Shown here: positions 28,803-38,606 of the stretch, piece by piece
How the letters are laid out: every line of letters starts with the position of its first letter
Position numbering within the stretch: the stretch's first letter is position 1
From: an uncultured Clostridia bacterium
GTDB taxonomy: Bacteria; Bacillota; Clostridia; Christensenellales; UBA1242
Direction of reading: 5' to 3'
DNA: 64,000 bases
Assembly: GCA_944362705.1 (NCBI GenBank)
Contig: CALVTO010000002.1
Coordinates: 283,294 to 347,293 of the forward strand
The notes under the pieces: model-generated
The model's database searches: none
What the model saw: only the letters and a program-made list of their open reading frames with translations
Told to the model about the DNA's origin: nothing
Translations under genes and position numbers: made by a program

Positions 28803-29923
28803 CACAAATGATTTTATCGGTAGCAAAACCGAGTGGTTTATGGGAAAGTTTTATCTTTGCTTTACAAAATGGTATTGTCAATTACGGTTGGACGATTATT
28901 GTATTTACCATTATTATAAAACTTATTCTTTCCCCTATGGACTTTTATATAAAATATTCTTCTAAAAAAACAACCCTAGTACAACAAAAACTTGCACCAC
29001 AAATGCAAAAGTTACAAAAAAAATATGGTAACAATCAGCAACAACTACAACTTCAAATGAACCAGCTTTATAAAAAAGAAGGGTTTAGTATGGTGGGTTC
29101 TTGCGTTACCATGCTTGTTAACTTAATTTTAAGTATGGTTATATTCTTAACCATTTATAATGGGTTACGAAATATTTCTGCATATAACGTTTTAAACCAA
29201 TACAACTTGTTGCATAGTGCTTACTACCAAACATATTATCAAGAACTAGAAATTAGTAATTATCAAGACTTAACTGCAGAAGAATTACAAGAAATACTTG
29301 AAACAAAAACAGATGAAGAAAAAAACAATGCGGCTACACTTGCAGCAAATCAAGTAAAACAAACGTACACACAAACCAAACAAAGTTGGCTTTGGGTAAA
29401 AAATATTTGGCGTCCAGACACAACAACTTCTGTTATGCCAACGTATAGTGATTTAGTAAGTATTGTAAATAGTAGTAAAGTTAGTTCTTATAAACAATAT
29501 TATAATCAAATTAACGAAACAGAATACAATCAAATTCGAACCATTGTTGAATCACAAGATAGTGGCGCTAACGGGTATTTTATTTTAATTATTCTTGCAG
29601 GTGTACTTGCCTTTTTAACGCAATATGTTAGTGAAAAAATGAGTAAGGCAAAACTACCAAAAGGTATGCAAGAGCCACAAAGCCAACAAAAAGGCATGAT
29701 GCTTATTATGAAAATTTTAATGCCAATTATCATGATTTCTTTTGTTTGGTCGAGTAGTGCTGCGTTTGGTATTTATGTTGTTACAGGTAGTATTATAAGT
29801 TTACTTATTTCTATTGTTACAAGTTTAATTGTAAATAAACTTACAGCAAAAAAAGAACAAGAAGTTGTAGAATTTTTAGTAAAACAACAAACAAAAGAAA
29901 TGAAAAAATTAAATAAAGCATAA
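28790..29923 (+). CDS. yidC: Membrane protein insertase YidC/Oxa1
   Basis: 377 aa. Inserts membrane proteins with or without SecYEG. First helix (about 22-45) followed by the cytoplasmic hairpin PQMQKLQKKYGNNQQQLQ, then a helix, then an unusually long hydrophilic extracellular segment of about 120 residues (about 125-245, rich in Gln, Tyr, Thr) before the last three helices. No lipobox Cys at the N-terminus, unlike Bacillus SpoIIIJ. Basic C-terminus (KKEQEVVEFLVKQQTKEMKK). In operon with yidD and jag. Confidence 0.93.
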   Translation: MVSLTQMILSVAKPSGLWESFIFALQNGIVNYGWTIIVFTIIIKLILSPMDFYIKYSSKKTTLVQQKLAPQMQKLQKKYGNNQQQLQLQMNQLYKKEGFSMVGSCVTMLVNLILSMVIFLTIYNGLRNISAYNVLNQYNLLHSAYYQTYYQELEISNYQDLTAEELQEILETKTDEEKNNAATLAANQVKQTYTQTKQSWLWVKNIWRPDTTTSVMPTYSDLVSIVNSSKVSSYKQYYNQINETEYNQIRTIVESQDSGANGYFILIILAGVLAFLTQYVSEKMSKAKLPKGMQEPQSQQKGMMLIMKILMPIIMISFVWSSSAAFGIYVVTGSIISLLISIVTSLIVNKLTAKKEQEVVEFLVKQQTKEMKKLNKA

Positions 29924-29936
29924 GAGGAATGGGCGT

Positions 29937-30602
29937 ATGAAATCAGTAGAAACTGTTGGAAAAACTGTAGAACAAGCAATTGAACTTGCTTTATACAAAT
30001 TAGAAACTACAAGAGATAAAGTTAAAATTCAAATAGTAAACGAAGGCGGTTTATTTGATAAAGCAAAAGTAAAGGTAATGTTAAATGAAGAAAGTGAACA
30101 AGAAAAAACAATACGAGAATTTGTAGAAACACTACTTCAAAAATTAAATGTTACGTGCACTTGCGTTGTTGAAGAAACACCAGAAGAATTTCGTGTGGAA
30201 ATGCAAGGCGAAGATGCGGGTGCCGTTATAGGTAAACGTGGCGATACGTTAAACGCATTACAAGTTCTTGTAAATCAAATTGTAAATAAACAAAAACATG
30301 GTGATGAGTATAAACGTGTTGTATTAGATTGTGAAAATTACCGTGACCGCAGAGAAGAAACACTTCGTTTACTTGCTGCACGTATGGCAAATAAAGCGGT
30401 AAGAAGTAAACAAACAGTAAAATTAGAACCTATGACAGCTGCAGAAAGAAGAATTATTCATACAGAACTACAAAACGATTCGCGTGTGTTTACAGAAAGC
30501 GTAGGTGAAGAACCAAACCGTTACTTAACTATTATACCGAAAAAATCTACCAAAAAAGAGAAATCAACCGAAGAAGATAACACGCGTGTGTATAACGATT
30601 AA
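29937..30602 (+). CDS. jag: RNA-binding protein Jag/KhpB
   Basis: 221 aa. Jag-N domain (1-50, KSVETVGKTVEQAIELAL), KH domain with GKRGDTL (about 95-105), and R3H domain with AERRIIHTELQNDSRVFTESVGEE (about 165-190). Family members bind RNA and regulate cell elongation with KhpA. RBS AGAGGAATGGGC before ATG 29937. Last gene of the rpmH operon. Confidence 0.94.
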   Translation: MKSVETVGKTVEQAIELALYKLETTRDKVKIQIVNEGGLFDKAKVKVMLNEESEQEKTIREFVETLLQKLNVTCTCVVEETPEEFRVEMQGEDAGAVIGKRGDTLNALQVLVNQIVNKQKHGDEYKRVVLDCENYRDRREETLRLLAARMANKAVRSKQTVKLEPMTAAERRIIHTELQNDSRVFTESVGEEPNRYLTIIPKKSTKKEKSTEEDNTRVYND

Positions 30603-30627
30603 AAGAGTGGCAACACTCTTTTTTTAT
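30601..30627 (+). terminator. Terminator of the rpmH-jag operon
   Basis: AAAGAGTG/CACTCTTT stem with a GCAA tetraloop and T-run. Confidence 0.85.
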
Positions 30628-30910
30628 TATATAAAAAAACTGTAAAATAATAGTAAAAGTAAAATATGTAATATTTTATGGTAACTTACTTAACCAAAGT
30701 GTTATTTTACGAACCACATCAGCATGTGTAAATTTTAACTTTTTATAAAAAGTTAATTTTGGCTTTTAAAATTACACAAGTAATATGTCATAATGTAGCA
30801 AATAATATTACTTAATGTATACATGTTATTTAGCAAGCAACGTGCTGAAAATTTAGTAAAAAACAAAATTAGTGCTTATATTTTTCCCTATATTTAGTTT
30901 TTGAAAGTTA
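30628..30910. other. Gene-free AT-rich segment before mnmE
   Basis: No open frame, RNA fold or repeat that I can support. Confidence 0.5.
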
Positions 30911-30938
30911 TTTACAAAATCTATAAATTGTGTATAAT
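30911..30938 (+). promoter_or_regulatory. Promoter of mnmE (leaderless type)
   Basis: TTTACA (30911-30916), 16-bp spacer, TATAAT (30933-30938), 8 nt before ATG 30947 and no ribosome site. Confidence 0.6.
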
Positions 30939-30946
30939 ATTTTTGT

Positions 30947-32287
30947 ATGAACGAAGATAGTATTGTAGCAATTTCTACACCTATAGGTAATGGTGGTATT
31001 AGTATTGTTCGCTTGTCGGGCAATACATGTTTTTCTATTGCTGATAAAATGTTTACCTCAAAAAAACAACAACCATCTTCTTTTGAAGATAGAAAATTGT
31101 ATTTAGGAACCATTACAACAAGTCAGTTTAAAGAAAAAGCTCTTTGCGTTATTTTTAAAGCGCCTAATTCTTATACCGGTGAAAATATGGTAGAATTTCA
31201 ATGTCATGGGGGCGTGAAAATTGCACAAGGAATTTTACGCGAGTGTTTACAAAACGGCGCTAGAATGGCAAAAAACGGCGAATTTAGCATGAGAGCGTTT
31301 TTAAACGGTAAAATGACGCTAGAAGAAACCGAAGGCATGATTGATATGATTCAAGCCAAAAGCGATGCCGAGGTGCGTGCAGGCTATGCTTTGTTAAATG
31401 GCGAACTCTCTAAAAAAACAACGGTTATGCAAAACGAATTAACCGATATACTTGCAGATATTGAAGTATCGTTCGATTACCCAGAACAAGACATGGAATA
31501 TACAACCGCACAAAAAACAAAACAAAGATTGCAACAAATAGTAAAAGACATTACTTCCCTATTACAAACCTCGCATCAAGGCAAAATTATTAAGCATGGT
31601 ATTCAAACGCTTATTGTAGGAAAACCTAATGTAGGTAAATCAAGTTTATTAAACGCACTTTTAGGTGAAGAAAAAGCAATTGTAACAAGCATAGCTGGAA
31701 CAACGCGAGATATTGTAGAAGATTCTTACGAATATAAAGGGTTACGCGTGGAACTTATAGATACAGCAGGTATTCACGAAACGGAAGACGTGGTAGAAAA
31801 GTTAGGTATTGATAAAGCAAAAAAATATATCAATCAAGCAGATATTATTTTGTTTGTGCTAGATATGTCTGTACCATATACCAAAAAAGATGAAGCAATT
31901 TATCAACTTATTCAAAATAAAAAATACATTGTTGTAAAAAATAAACAAGATGCAAAAATTTGGGATAAAAATTTTACGCATCAAGTAGAAATAAGCGCGC
32001 TTACAAAACAAGGCATCAATGAATTAAAAGAAAAAATTTATACATACGCGCAAGATACATCTGTTTCGCAAAACGAAATTATTTTAACCAACGAACGGCA
32101 TATTGCATGTTTACAGCAAGCCAAACAAAATATAGAAAATGCTTTACAAACCATAGATGAAATTTCTTTAGACGCTATAAGTGTAGATTTACATTTAGCA
32201 TGGGAAGCACTTGGTGAAATTACAGGAACCACAGCAAACGAAGAAATTATTACAGCTATTTTTTCAAAATATTGTTTAGGAAAATAA
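30947..32287 (+). CDS. mnmE: tRNA modification GTPase MnmE
   Basis: 446 aa. With MnmG installs (carboxymethyl)aminomethyl at wobble U34. N-terminal folate-binding domain (ISTPIGNGGISIVRLSG), helical domain, embedded G-domain (GKPNVGKSSLLNALL, AGTTRDIVED, DTAGIHE) and the C-terminal CLGK with the catalytic Cys. Promoter -10 is 8 nt from the ATG with no Shine-Dalgarno. Confidence 0.96.
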   Translation: MNEDSIVAISTPIGNGGISIVRLSGNTCFSIADKMFTSKKQQPSSFEDRKLYLGTITTSQFKEKALCVIFKAPNSYTGENMVEFQCHGGVKIAQGILRECLQNGARMAKNGEFSMRAFLNGKMTLEETEGMIDMIQAKSDAEVRAGYALLNGELSKKTTVMQNELTDILADIEVSFDYPEQDMEYTTAQKTKQRLQQIVKDITSLLQTSHQGKIIKHGIQTLIVGKPNVGKSSLLNALLGEEKAIVTSIAGTTRDIVEDSYEYKGLRVELIDTAGIHETEDVVEKLGIDKAKKYINQADIILFVLDMSVPYTKKDEAIYQLIQNKKYIVVKNKQDAKIWDKNFTHQVEISALTKQGINELKEKIYTYAQDTSVSQNEIILTNERHIACLQQAKQNIENALQTIDEISLDAISVDLHLAWEALGEITGTTANEEIITAIFSKYCLGK

Positions 32288-32733
32288 AAAATAAAAAATA
32301 AAAATATTTTTTTCATTTTTTATTAAAAGTTGCATTTTTTAATACAAATAAATAAAAAACATATATAAAAGTAAAAAATGACAAAATTGTTGTGTAACGT
32401 AAAACAATATTTAAAAAAGTTTTTATATAATGGTAAAAATATATTCTACATTTATATGTAAACATATGAAATTTCAAATTCATGATACATTATTTTAACA
32501 AAAAAATGCAAAAAGTAATTTTTAAAAGTTAATTTAAATATATATTTCAAACGATTAAAATTTTAATATAATAAACAAAGTAAATATAAATTATTTTTAT
32601 TTGCGTAAATTTTGTAAAAAATATTTACGGTTTATATACAAGCAAAATTTAGGTTACAATCAAAACTAAATAAACATAAAACATTTTATAAAAATAAAAA
32701 ATATAAAAATAATTTGTAAACAAGAAGGTATAT
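32288..32733. other. Very AT-rich gene-free segment between mnmE and mnmG
   Basis: 446 bp, almost entirely A and T, with no coding frame. I see no clear terminator or RNA structure. The mnmG ribosome site (AGAAGG) lies at its end. Confidence 0.5.
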
Positions 32734-34590
32734 ATGAACGAAACAAAAAAGTATGATGCGGTTGTTGTTGGTGCGGGGCACGCGGGTGTAGAAGCCGCGT
32801 TGGCTTTAGCTAGAACAAACCATAAAACGCTTTTACTAACACTAAGCCTAGATAGTGTTAGTTTTTTAGCATGCAATCCTTCTATTGGTGGCACAGCAAA
32901 AGGGCACTTGGTGTGTGAAATAGATGCGTTAGGCGGTCAAATGGGTATTAGTACCGATAAAAATTTATTGCAAATACGTATGTTAAATTTAGGTAAAGGT
33001 CCAGCAGTTTACAGTTTGCGTGCGCAAGTAGATAAAAATGCATATCATTATTACATGAAACGTGTGCTAGAAGAAGAAAAAAACTTAACCATTTTACAAG
33101 CCGAAGTTAAGCAAATTTTAGTGGAAAATAAAAAAGTTGTTGGTGTAGAAACAACAACGGGAGAAACGTTTGATTGTAAAGCTGTTGTTGTAGCAACAGG
33201 GGTATATTTAAATTCTCGTATTATTATAGGTGAATGGATTCAGGAAAGCGGGCCAAATGGATTTCAAAATGCAACGCATTTGACAAAAAATTTAATAGAT
33301 TTAGGGTTTACAATTAAGCGTTTTAAAACGGGAACGCCTCCGCGTGTACACAAAAAGACGATTGATTTTTCTAAAACAGAAATACAATATGGTGACGAAA
33401 ATATTCAATCTTTTTCATTTTTAACCAAAAAAACACCAAAAAACAAAATGGTTTGTCATTTAACGTATACAACCCTAGAAACAAAGCAAATTATTGAAAA
33501 TAATTTAGACAAAGCACCTATGTATTGTGGCACGATTGTTGGTACAGGGCCAAGGTACTGCCCTTCTATTGAAACAAAAATTGTACGTTTTAAAGATAAA
33601 GAGCAACATCAAGTATTCTTAGAACCCGAAGCAAAAGATACAAACGAAACGTATTTGCAAGGGGTTTCAACTTCTATGCCTGTGGAAATACAACAACAAA
33701 TGGTACATTCCATTACAGGCTTAGAAAATGCTCAAATTATGCGTTATGCATATGCAATAGAATACGATTGTATAGATTCGCTAGATTTATTCCCTACATT
33801 GCAATTTAAAAAAATTGAAGGTTTATATACAGCGGGTCAAATTAACGGAACAAGTGGTTACGAAGAAGCCGCAGCACAAGGCTTAGTTGCAGGTATTAAC
33901 GCACATTTATATATTGAAGGCAAAGAACAACTTATTTTGCCAAGAGATTCTTCATATATTGGCGTTCTTATTGACGACCTTTGTACAAAAGGTACAAACG
34001 AGCCGTACCGTATGATGACAAGTCGTGCAGAATACAGGTTGCAATTAAGGCAAGATAATGCAGATTTACGCTTAACAGAAATTGGAAAACAAGTTGGTTT
34101 AGTTACGGCAAAGCGCTATAAAGCATTTTTAGCAAAGAAAAAACACATTGAAGAAATTATGCAATCTTTGCAAAAAGTTGTTGCTCCAAGTGAAAAAGTA
34201 AACGCTTTTTTAAAAGAAAAGAATGAAAGTGTTTTAACAACTGGCGTAACAATGAAATCTTTGTTAAAACGAAGCAATATAACTATATTTGACTTACAAA
34301 AACTATTTGATATTTGGGGCGATTATACGAAACAAGAATTGGAGCAAGTGCAAATACAAATAAAATATGAGGGGTATTTAACGCGCCAGCAGGCTATGAT
34401 TGAAAAACAAAGAAAAATGGAAGAAAAGAAAATTCCAGATGGGTTTGATTATGCAAAAATAAAAGGCTTGCGAACAGAAGCGCAACAAAAACTTATGGAA
34501 GTGCAACCAAAAACGATTGGGCAAGCAAGCAGAATTTCAGGTGTAAACCCTGCAGATATAGCGGTTTTATTGATAGCTTTAAATAAATAA
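32734..34590 (+). CDS. mnmG: tRNA uridine-5-carboxymethylaminomethyl modification enzyme MnmG
   Basis: 618 aa FAD enzyme, partner of MnmE. FAD-binding GAGHAGVEAALALAR (about 12-26), CNPSIGGTAKGHLVCEIDALGGQMG (about 47-70), RFKTGTPPR, and GTSGYEEAAAQGLVAGINA near residue 370; C-terminal helical domain with DYAKIKGL.. and ASRISGVNPADIAVLL. ATG 32734 with AGAAGG upstream. rsmG, its usual downstream neighbour, is missing. Confidence 0.97.
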   Translation: MNETKKYDAVVVGAGHAGVEAALALARTNHKTLLLTLSLDSVSFLACNPSIGGTAKGHLVCEIDALGGQMGISTDKNLLQIRMLNLGKGPAVYSLRAQVDKNAYHYYMKRVLEEEKNLTILQAEVKQILVENKKVVGVETTTGETFDCKAVVVATGVYLNSRIIIGEWIQESGPNGFQNATHLTKNLIDLGFTIKRFKTGTPPRVHKKTIDFSKTEIQYGDENIQSFSFLTKKTPKNKMVCHLTYTTLETKQIIENNLDKAPMYCGTIVGTGPRYCPSIETKIVRFKDKEQHQVFLEPEAKDTNETYLQGVSTSMPVEIQQQMVHSITGLENAQIMRYAYAIEYDCIDSLDLFPTLQFKKIEGLYTAGQINGTSGYEEAAAQGLVAGINAHLYIEGKEQLILPRDSSYIGVLIDDLCTKGTNEPYRMMTSRAEYRLQLRQDNADLRLTEIGKQVGLVTAKRYKAFLAKKKHIEEIMQSLQKVVAPSEKVNAFLKEKNESVLTTGVTMKSLLKRSNITIFDLQKLFDIWGDYTKQELEQVQIQIKYEGYLTRQQAMIEKQRKMEEKKIPDGFDYAKIKGLRTEAQQKLMEVQPKTIGQASRISGVNPADIAVLLIALNK

Positions 34591-34631
34591 TACATGTGTG
34601 CAAGTGTGTTTATAAAGCGAATATAAAAAGT

Positions 34632-34670
34632 AAAAAAAAAGATTATTGTGTTTGCAATAATCTTTTTTTA
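34632..34670 (+). terminator. Terminator of mnmG
   Basis: AGATTATTG/CAATAATCT stem, 6-nt loop, T7 run. Confidence 0.85.
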
Positions 34671-34814
34671 AAATAATAATTTTATTTTTTATTATTTTTT
34701 TATTTATTATTTTATTTTTTGCATATTTTTTTATTTAAAAATTGCAAAACTGCTTTGAAAAACTTGTAGTTGAACAGCAAAATTGCTATAATAAAAGAAA
34801 AGAAGGAAAAAACT

Positions 34815-35642
34815 ATGAATAAAATAATTTCTTTTGCAAATCAAAAAGGTGGTGTTGGCAAAACAACAACATGTGTAAATGTAGCTTCTTATATGGCTTT
34901 AATGGGTAAAAAAGTTTTGCTTATTGATATTGACCCACAAGGAAACGCAACAAGCGGATTGGGTATTGGTAAAGAAAAGGGGTCTACATCTGTTTATGAT
35001 GTAATTGTGCAAAATGTAAAACCTGAAGATGCTATTTTGCATACCATGATTCCTAATTTAGATATCATTCCTGCAAATATCGATTTGGCAGGCGTTGAAG
35101 TGGAATTGGTATATATGCAGAACCGTGAAAGTGTGCTAAAAAATTTAATAAACTCTTTAAGAAATGATTATGAGTTTATTTGCATTGATTGTCCCCCATC
35201 TTTAGGCTTATTGACAATAAATGCATTGACTTGCAGTGATTCTGTTATTATACCTATTCAGTGTGAATTTTTTGCACTGGAAGGATTAAGCCAACTAATG
35301 AATACCATTCGCTTGGTAAAAAAACGTTTGAATAGTAATTTGGCTATTGAAGGTGTTGTTTTAACCATGCGAGATACACGTTCTAACTTAGGTTCTCAGG
35401 TGGCAGATGAAATTTGTCAGTATTTTGGTAGCACGGTTTTTAAAGTTGCTATCCCTAGAAATATAAGACTAGCTGAAGCTCCAAGCCATGGCTTACCTAT
35501 TTATTTATATGAAAAAAATTGTAGCGGAGCAGCGGCTTATGAGAAACTAACAGAAGAAATTTTTAAACGAAACAATGTTAGTTATAAAAAAATAACAAAA
35601 AATAAAAAAACAAAGGTAAAAAAGGGTGGCGCAAATGAATAA
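34815..35642 (+). CDS. parA: Chromosome-partitioning ATPase ParA/Soj
   Basis: 275 aa. Deviant Walker A KGGVGKTTTCVNVA (about 11-24), A' motif DIDPQGNATSGLG, and IDCPPSLGLLTINAL. Dynamic DNA-bound ATPase that moves ParB-parS complexes and influences DnaA. ATG 34815 with AGAAGGA upstream; the longer frame lacks a site. Overlaps parB by 8 nt. Confidence 0.96.
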   Translation: MNKIISFANQKGGVGKTTTCVNVASYMALMGKKVLLIDIDPQGNATSGLGIGKEKGSTSVYDVIVQNVKPEDAILHTMIPNLDIIPANIDLAGVEVELVYMQNRESVLKNLINSLRNDYEFICIDCPPSLGLLTINALTCSDSVIIPIQCEFFALEGLSQLMNTIRLVKKRLNSNLAIEGVVLTMRDTRSNLGSQVADEICQYFGSTVFKVAIPRNIRLAEAPSHGLPIYLYEKNCSGAAAYEKLTEEIFKRNNVSYKKITKNKKTKVKKGGANE

Positions 35643-36582
35643 GAAAGGTTTAGGTAGAGGCTTGGGTTCTTTATTTGCTGATTATAATGAAGAAGATTTT
35701 GTAGAGAACATGGATAAAAAAGATAAAAGTGCAAGCGCAAAAAAAGAAGAACCAAAAGTGGTAGAAAAAGTTGTTGAAAAAATTGTGGAAGTAGAAAAAG
35801 TTGTAAATAAACCACAAGAAATTGCGATTGCGCTTATTGATAGAAATGAAAATCAGCCACGTAAAAAATTCGATGAAAAAGCGCTTCAAGAATTGGCTTC
35901 TTCTATTAAAGAGCACGGTATTATTCAGCCACTTGTTTTAAATAAACAAGGCGAACGCTATATGATTATTGCTGGCGAACGCAGATTTCGCGCTGCAAAG
36001 TTGGCTGGGTTAAAAACGGTTCCTGCGATTGTAAAAGAATACAATGATAAAGAAGTTCGTGAAGTAAGTATTGTTGAAAATTTACAAAGAGAAGACTTGA
36101 ACCCTATTGAATCTGCAAAAGCAATTAAAGAATTGATTGATATATACAAATTAACACAAGAAACTGTTGCGGAACGTATTGGTAAAAGCCGTCCGGCGGT
36201 TGCAAACACATTGAGATTGCTTACATTGCCTACCGAAATTATTGATATGATTGAAAATAACGCTTTATCTGCTGGCCATGCACGTGCTTTATTAGGCGTT
36301 GTAGATAAAAATGTACAAATTGAGTTGGCAAAGCTTGCAAGTTCGAAAAAGATTTCTGTTAGAGAGTTAGAAAAATATATAAAAATGTATCATAAAAAAG
36401 GGGCAATTCAAAAACAGAAACCAGAACAAAGTTTGGAATTAAAAGCTTTTATAAAAAGCATGCAGGATAAGTTTTCTACAAAAGTTTCTGTTTTGGGAAA
36501 TGATAAAAAAGGAAGAATTTATATAGACTATTATACAAGTGATGATTTGGATAGGATTTATAAATTGATTGAAAAGCTTTAA
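35635..36582 (+). CDS. parB: Chromosome-partitioning protein ParB
   Basis: 315 aa CTPase clamp that loads at parS. N-terminal KKGLGRGLGSLF (ParA-stimulating), a charged linker rich in Lys/Glu/Val repeats (about 25-65), then ParB/Srx domain with ENQPRKKFDE and GERRFRAAKLAG, and HTH domain ETVAERIGKSRPAVANTLRLL. C-terminal dimer domain. ATG 35635 sits 7 nt after AGGGTGG; a GTG 9 nt further upstream lies too close to it. Target parS sites lie just downstream. Confidence 0.96.
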   Translation: MNKKGLGRGLGSLFADYNEEDFVENMDKKDKSASAKKEEPKVVEKVVEKIVEVEKVVNKPQEIAIALIDRNENQPRKKFDEKALQELASSIKEHGIIQPLVLNKQGERYMIIAGERRFRAAKLAGLKTVPAIVKEYNDKEVREVSIVENLQREDLNPIESAKAIKELIDIYKLTQETVAERIGKSRPAVANTLRLLTLPTEIIDMIENNALSAGHARALLGVVDKNVQIELAKLASSKKISVRELEKYIKMYHKKGAIQKQKPEQSLELKAFIKSMQDKFSTKVSVLGNDKKGRIYIDYYTSDDLDRIYKLIEKL

Positions 36583-36585
36583 TAT

Positions 36586-36614
36586 TAGACCGCTTGTTAA
36601 AGCGGTTTTTTTAT
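36586..36614 (+). terminator. Terminator of parA-parB
   Basis: CCGCTT/AAGCGG stem with GTTA loop and a T7 run. Confidence 0.8.
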
Positions 36615-37182
36615 ATTACAAATTTTTCATTTTTTTTAATTTTGAATAGTTGCTTTATGTATGGTGAAGTTGAAGTGATTGTTTTTTAAAAATAAATTTA
36701 TTTGCAATACATTATAAAATTTTAATATGCAAAAAAATGTGGTTAAAGTGTAAAAACAAAGTAAGCGTAACGCGTAAAATAAAAATACATATATTTGAGG
36801 TTATGGATAAAAATTTAGTAAATGAATCATTTTTCGATGAAAGGTGATTTTGTAGTAAGTTTTATTTTATACAAACATTCGCCTGTTTAGGTGTGTTTGA
36901 TGTTTTTAGTTGATTCAGTTTTGCTATAAATAAATTTTATTACGTTTATTTGCTTAAAAAATAGATGTGTAGCAATCATTATGAATTGTTAAAAACTATA
37001 TAACAATTATGTTTATTTGATAACAATAACAATAATAAATTTACAATGCGCCTTTATGAACGCTTTTATATGTAAAAGTGTACAAAAAAATGATGAGTAG
37101 TTCATTAGAAAAAATAAGTTTATGTGTTTAAAGTTTGTAGTGTGCTGTAAAGACTGTTTTTGTTGTAAAAAAACGAAATGTT

Positions 37183-37198
37183 TGTTTCACGTGAAACT
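37183..37198. promoter_or_regulatory. parS: parS site 1
   Basis: TGTTTCACGTGAAACT: one base from the perfect 16-bp palindrome. Confidence 0.9.
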
Positions 37199-37869
37199 TA
37201 TAGTTATATAAATATAACGATAAAGTATGTAGACTGTTTCATAAATATTAAGGCAAAGTGCCATATGGTTAATTAAAATTATATTTTTAACAAATAGAAA
37301 CTGTTTATATGTTTAAACTTTTATGCTTTTACGATGATTTTATATGGATTAGCTGTTTACACTTTGGTGTAGAAATTGTGTATTTGAAAAGAACAAAGAA
37401 AATATAAACAGTTGAATATTGTGTAAAACAAATATATTGGTTAGTAGATATGAATTTGGTGTAACAGCAATAAGTGTATAATGGTTTTGGTTATATAAGT
37501 TTATGTTTTAACAAACATAAAAAGTTTAGATGATTATATAGATTGCAGTATTCTGGAACTGTGTTTTTATTGTTTTTTAACGTTTTATGATTACAAATGA
37601 AATTTGTTTTTTTGAACAATACGTGATTTTTTTTAATATACGTAAATCGTTTTTTAACATATATTTTGCAGTATATAAGCTTAATTATTACAAAGCTTGT
37701 TGTGAAATTATATTTATTGTGGATGTTTAAATGAAATTTAGTATGTATTATGCAATTTAAACGAACAAAGTTATGATTTGATTTACATTTTACTTAATTA
37801 ATGTTGTGTTATAAGTGAATAATGTATTGAACTAAATAGGTTTTTATTTTTAAGTATAATTCATTAAAA

Positions 37870-37885
37870 TGTTTCACGTGAAACA
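37870..37885. promoter_or_regulatory. parS: parS site 2
   Basis: TGTTTCACGTGAAACA, perfect consensus palindrome. Confidence 0.95.
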
Positions 37886-38077
37886 TTGCATAAGTATTAA
37901 GTTTAGTGTGTGTTTATAAACTTTTTATGTTTCATTGTGATTCAAGTAATGGTACGGTAATAATATGTACATAATATTTTCTTTCTTTATATTAAAAGTA
38001 AGTTGTTTAATGAAAAACAGTTATTTTTTTATGCTGTAATAATAACTATATGTGTATGTGTGTTAAAAATAAATTAT

Positions 38078-38093
38078 TGTTTCACGTGAAACA
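38078..38093. promoter_or_regulatory. parS: parS site 3
   Basis: TGTTTCACGTGAAACA, perfect consensus palindrome. Confidence 0.95.
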
Positions 38094-38291
38094 TTTTGAA
38101 TTGATTTAAATGTAATGTACGTTATTTTTATTGTGCAATTTGGTTGTTTGGTAGATTTTTCTATACTATTTTGATTTGGTTTGATGTGTATATGTATAAT
38201 GTGTTTATGAAAATGCAATACATATTACGTTACATTAAAAAGTTTCGTTTGTATGATAAAGTATTAAAATTTGTTTTATAAAGTGATAAAA

Positions 38292-38307
38292 TGTTTCACG
38301 TGAAACA
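38292..38307. promoter_or_regulatory. parS: parS site 4
   Basis: TGTTTCACGTGAAACA, perfect consensus palindrome. Confidence 0.95.
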
Positions 38308-38446
38308 TTTTATTGATGATACATATAAGTATTTTTTTCTGGATACATTTGTAGACTAAAATATATAACTTAATCATTATGATAGTAAAATAGAATGTAG
38401 GCTAATATGAAATATATGTAAAAGTTTTGCAGTATGTTTCATTTAA

Positions 38447-38462
38447 TGTTTCACGTGAAACA
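38447..38462. promoter_or_regulatory. parS: parS site 5, inside a 42-bp inverted repeat
   Basis: TGTTTCACGTGAAACA; symmetry continues outward to 38434-38475 with a single mismatched pair (38445/38464). Confidence 0.95.
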
Positions 38463-38510
38463 TGAAATGAAACATTGTGAACACAACCGTAAATTATATA
38501 ATAGAATATA

Positions 38511-38546
38511 AAAAAGTTAAGTTGTATGCGCACAACTTAACTTTTT
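38511..38546. terminator. Long perfect hairpin, terminator of the cvpA-family gene
   Basis: 15-bp perfect stem (38511-38525 with 38532-38546), 6-nt loop; A/T ends allow termination in both directions. Confidence 0.8.
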
Positions 38547-38606
38547 AATGAATAATGATTCATGTTTTTTACAAAATTGAGTAAGAAATTGCCTTGTGAT
38601 GTGCAG

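Larger units (their letters stand above)
36615..38510. other. Centromere-like gene-free region with five parS sites
   Basis: About 1.9 kb, very AT-rich, no reading frame over some 60 codons that looks coding on either strand, and no recognisable RNA gene. Five ParB sites are clustered in its right two thirds (37183-38462). Confidence 0.8.

Noticed and set aside
36615..38510. Additional origin in the parS region
   Set aside because: I found no TTATTAACA cluster or CTA-trio run there; the dnaA-dnaN gap has the complete arrangement.
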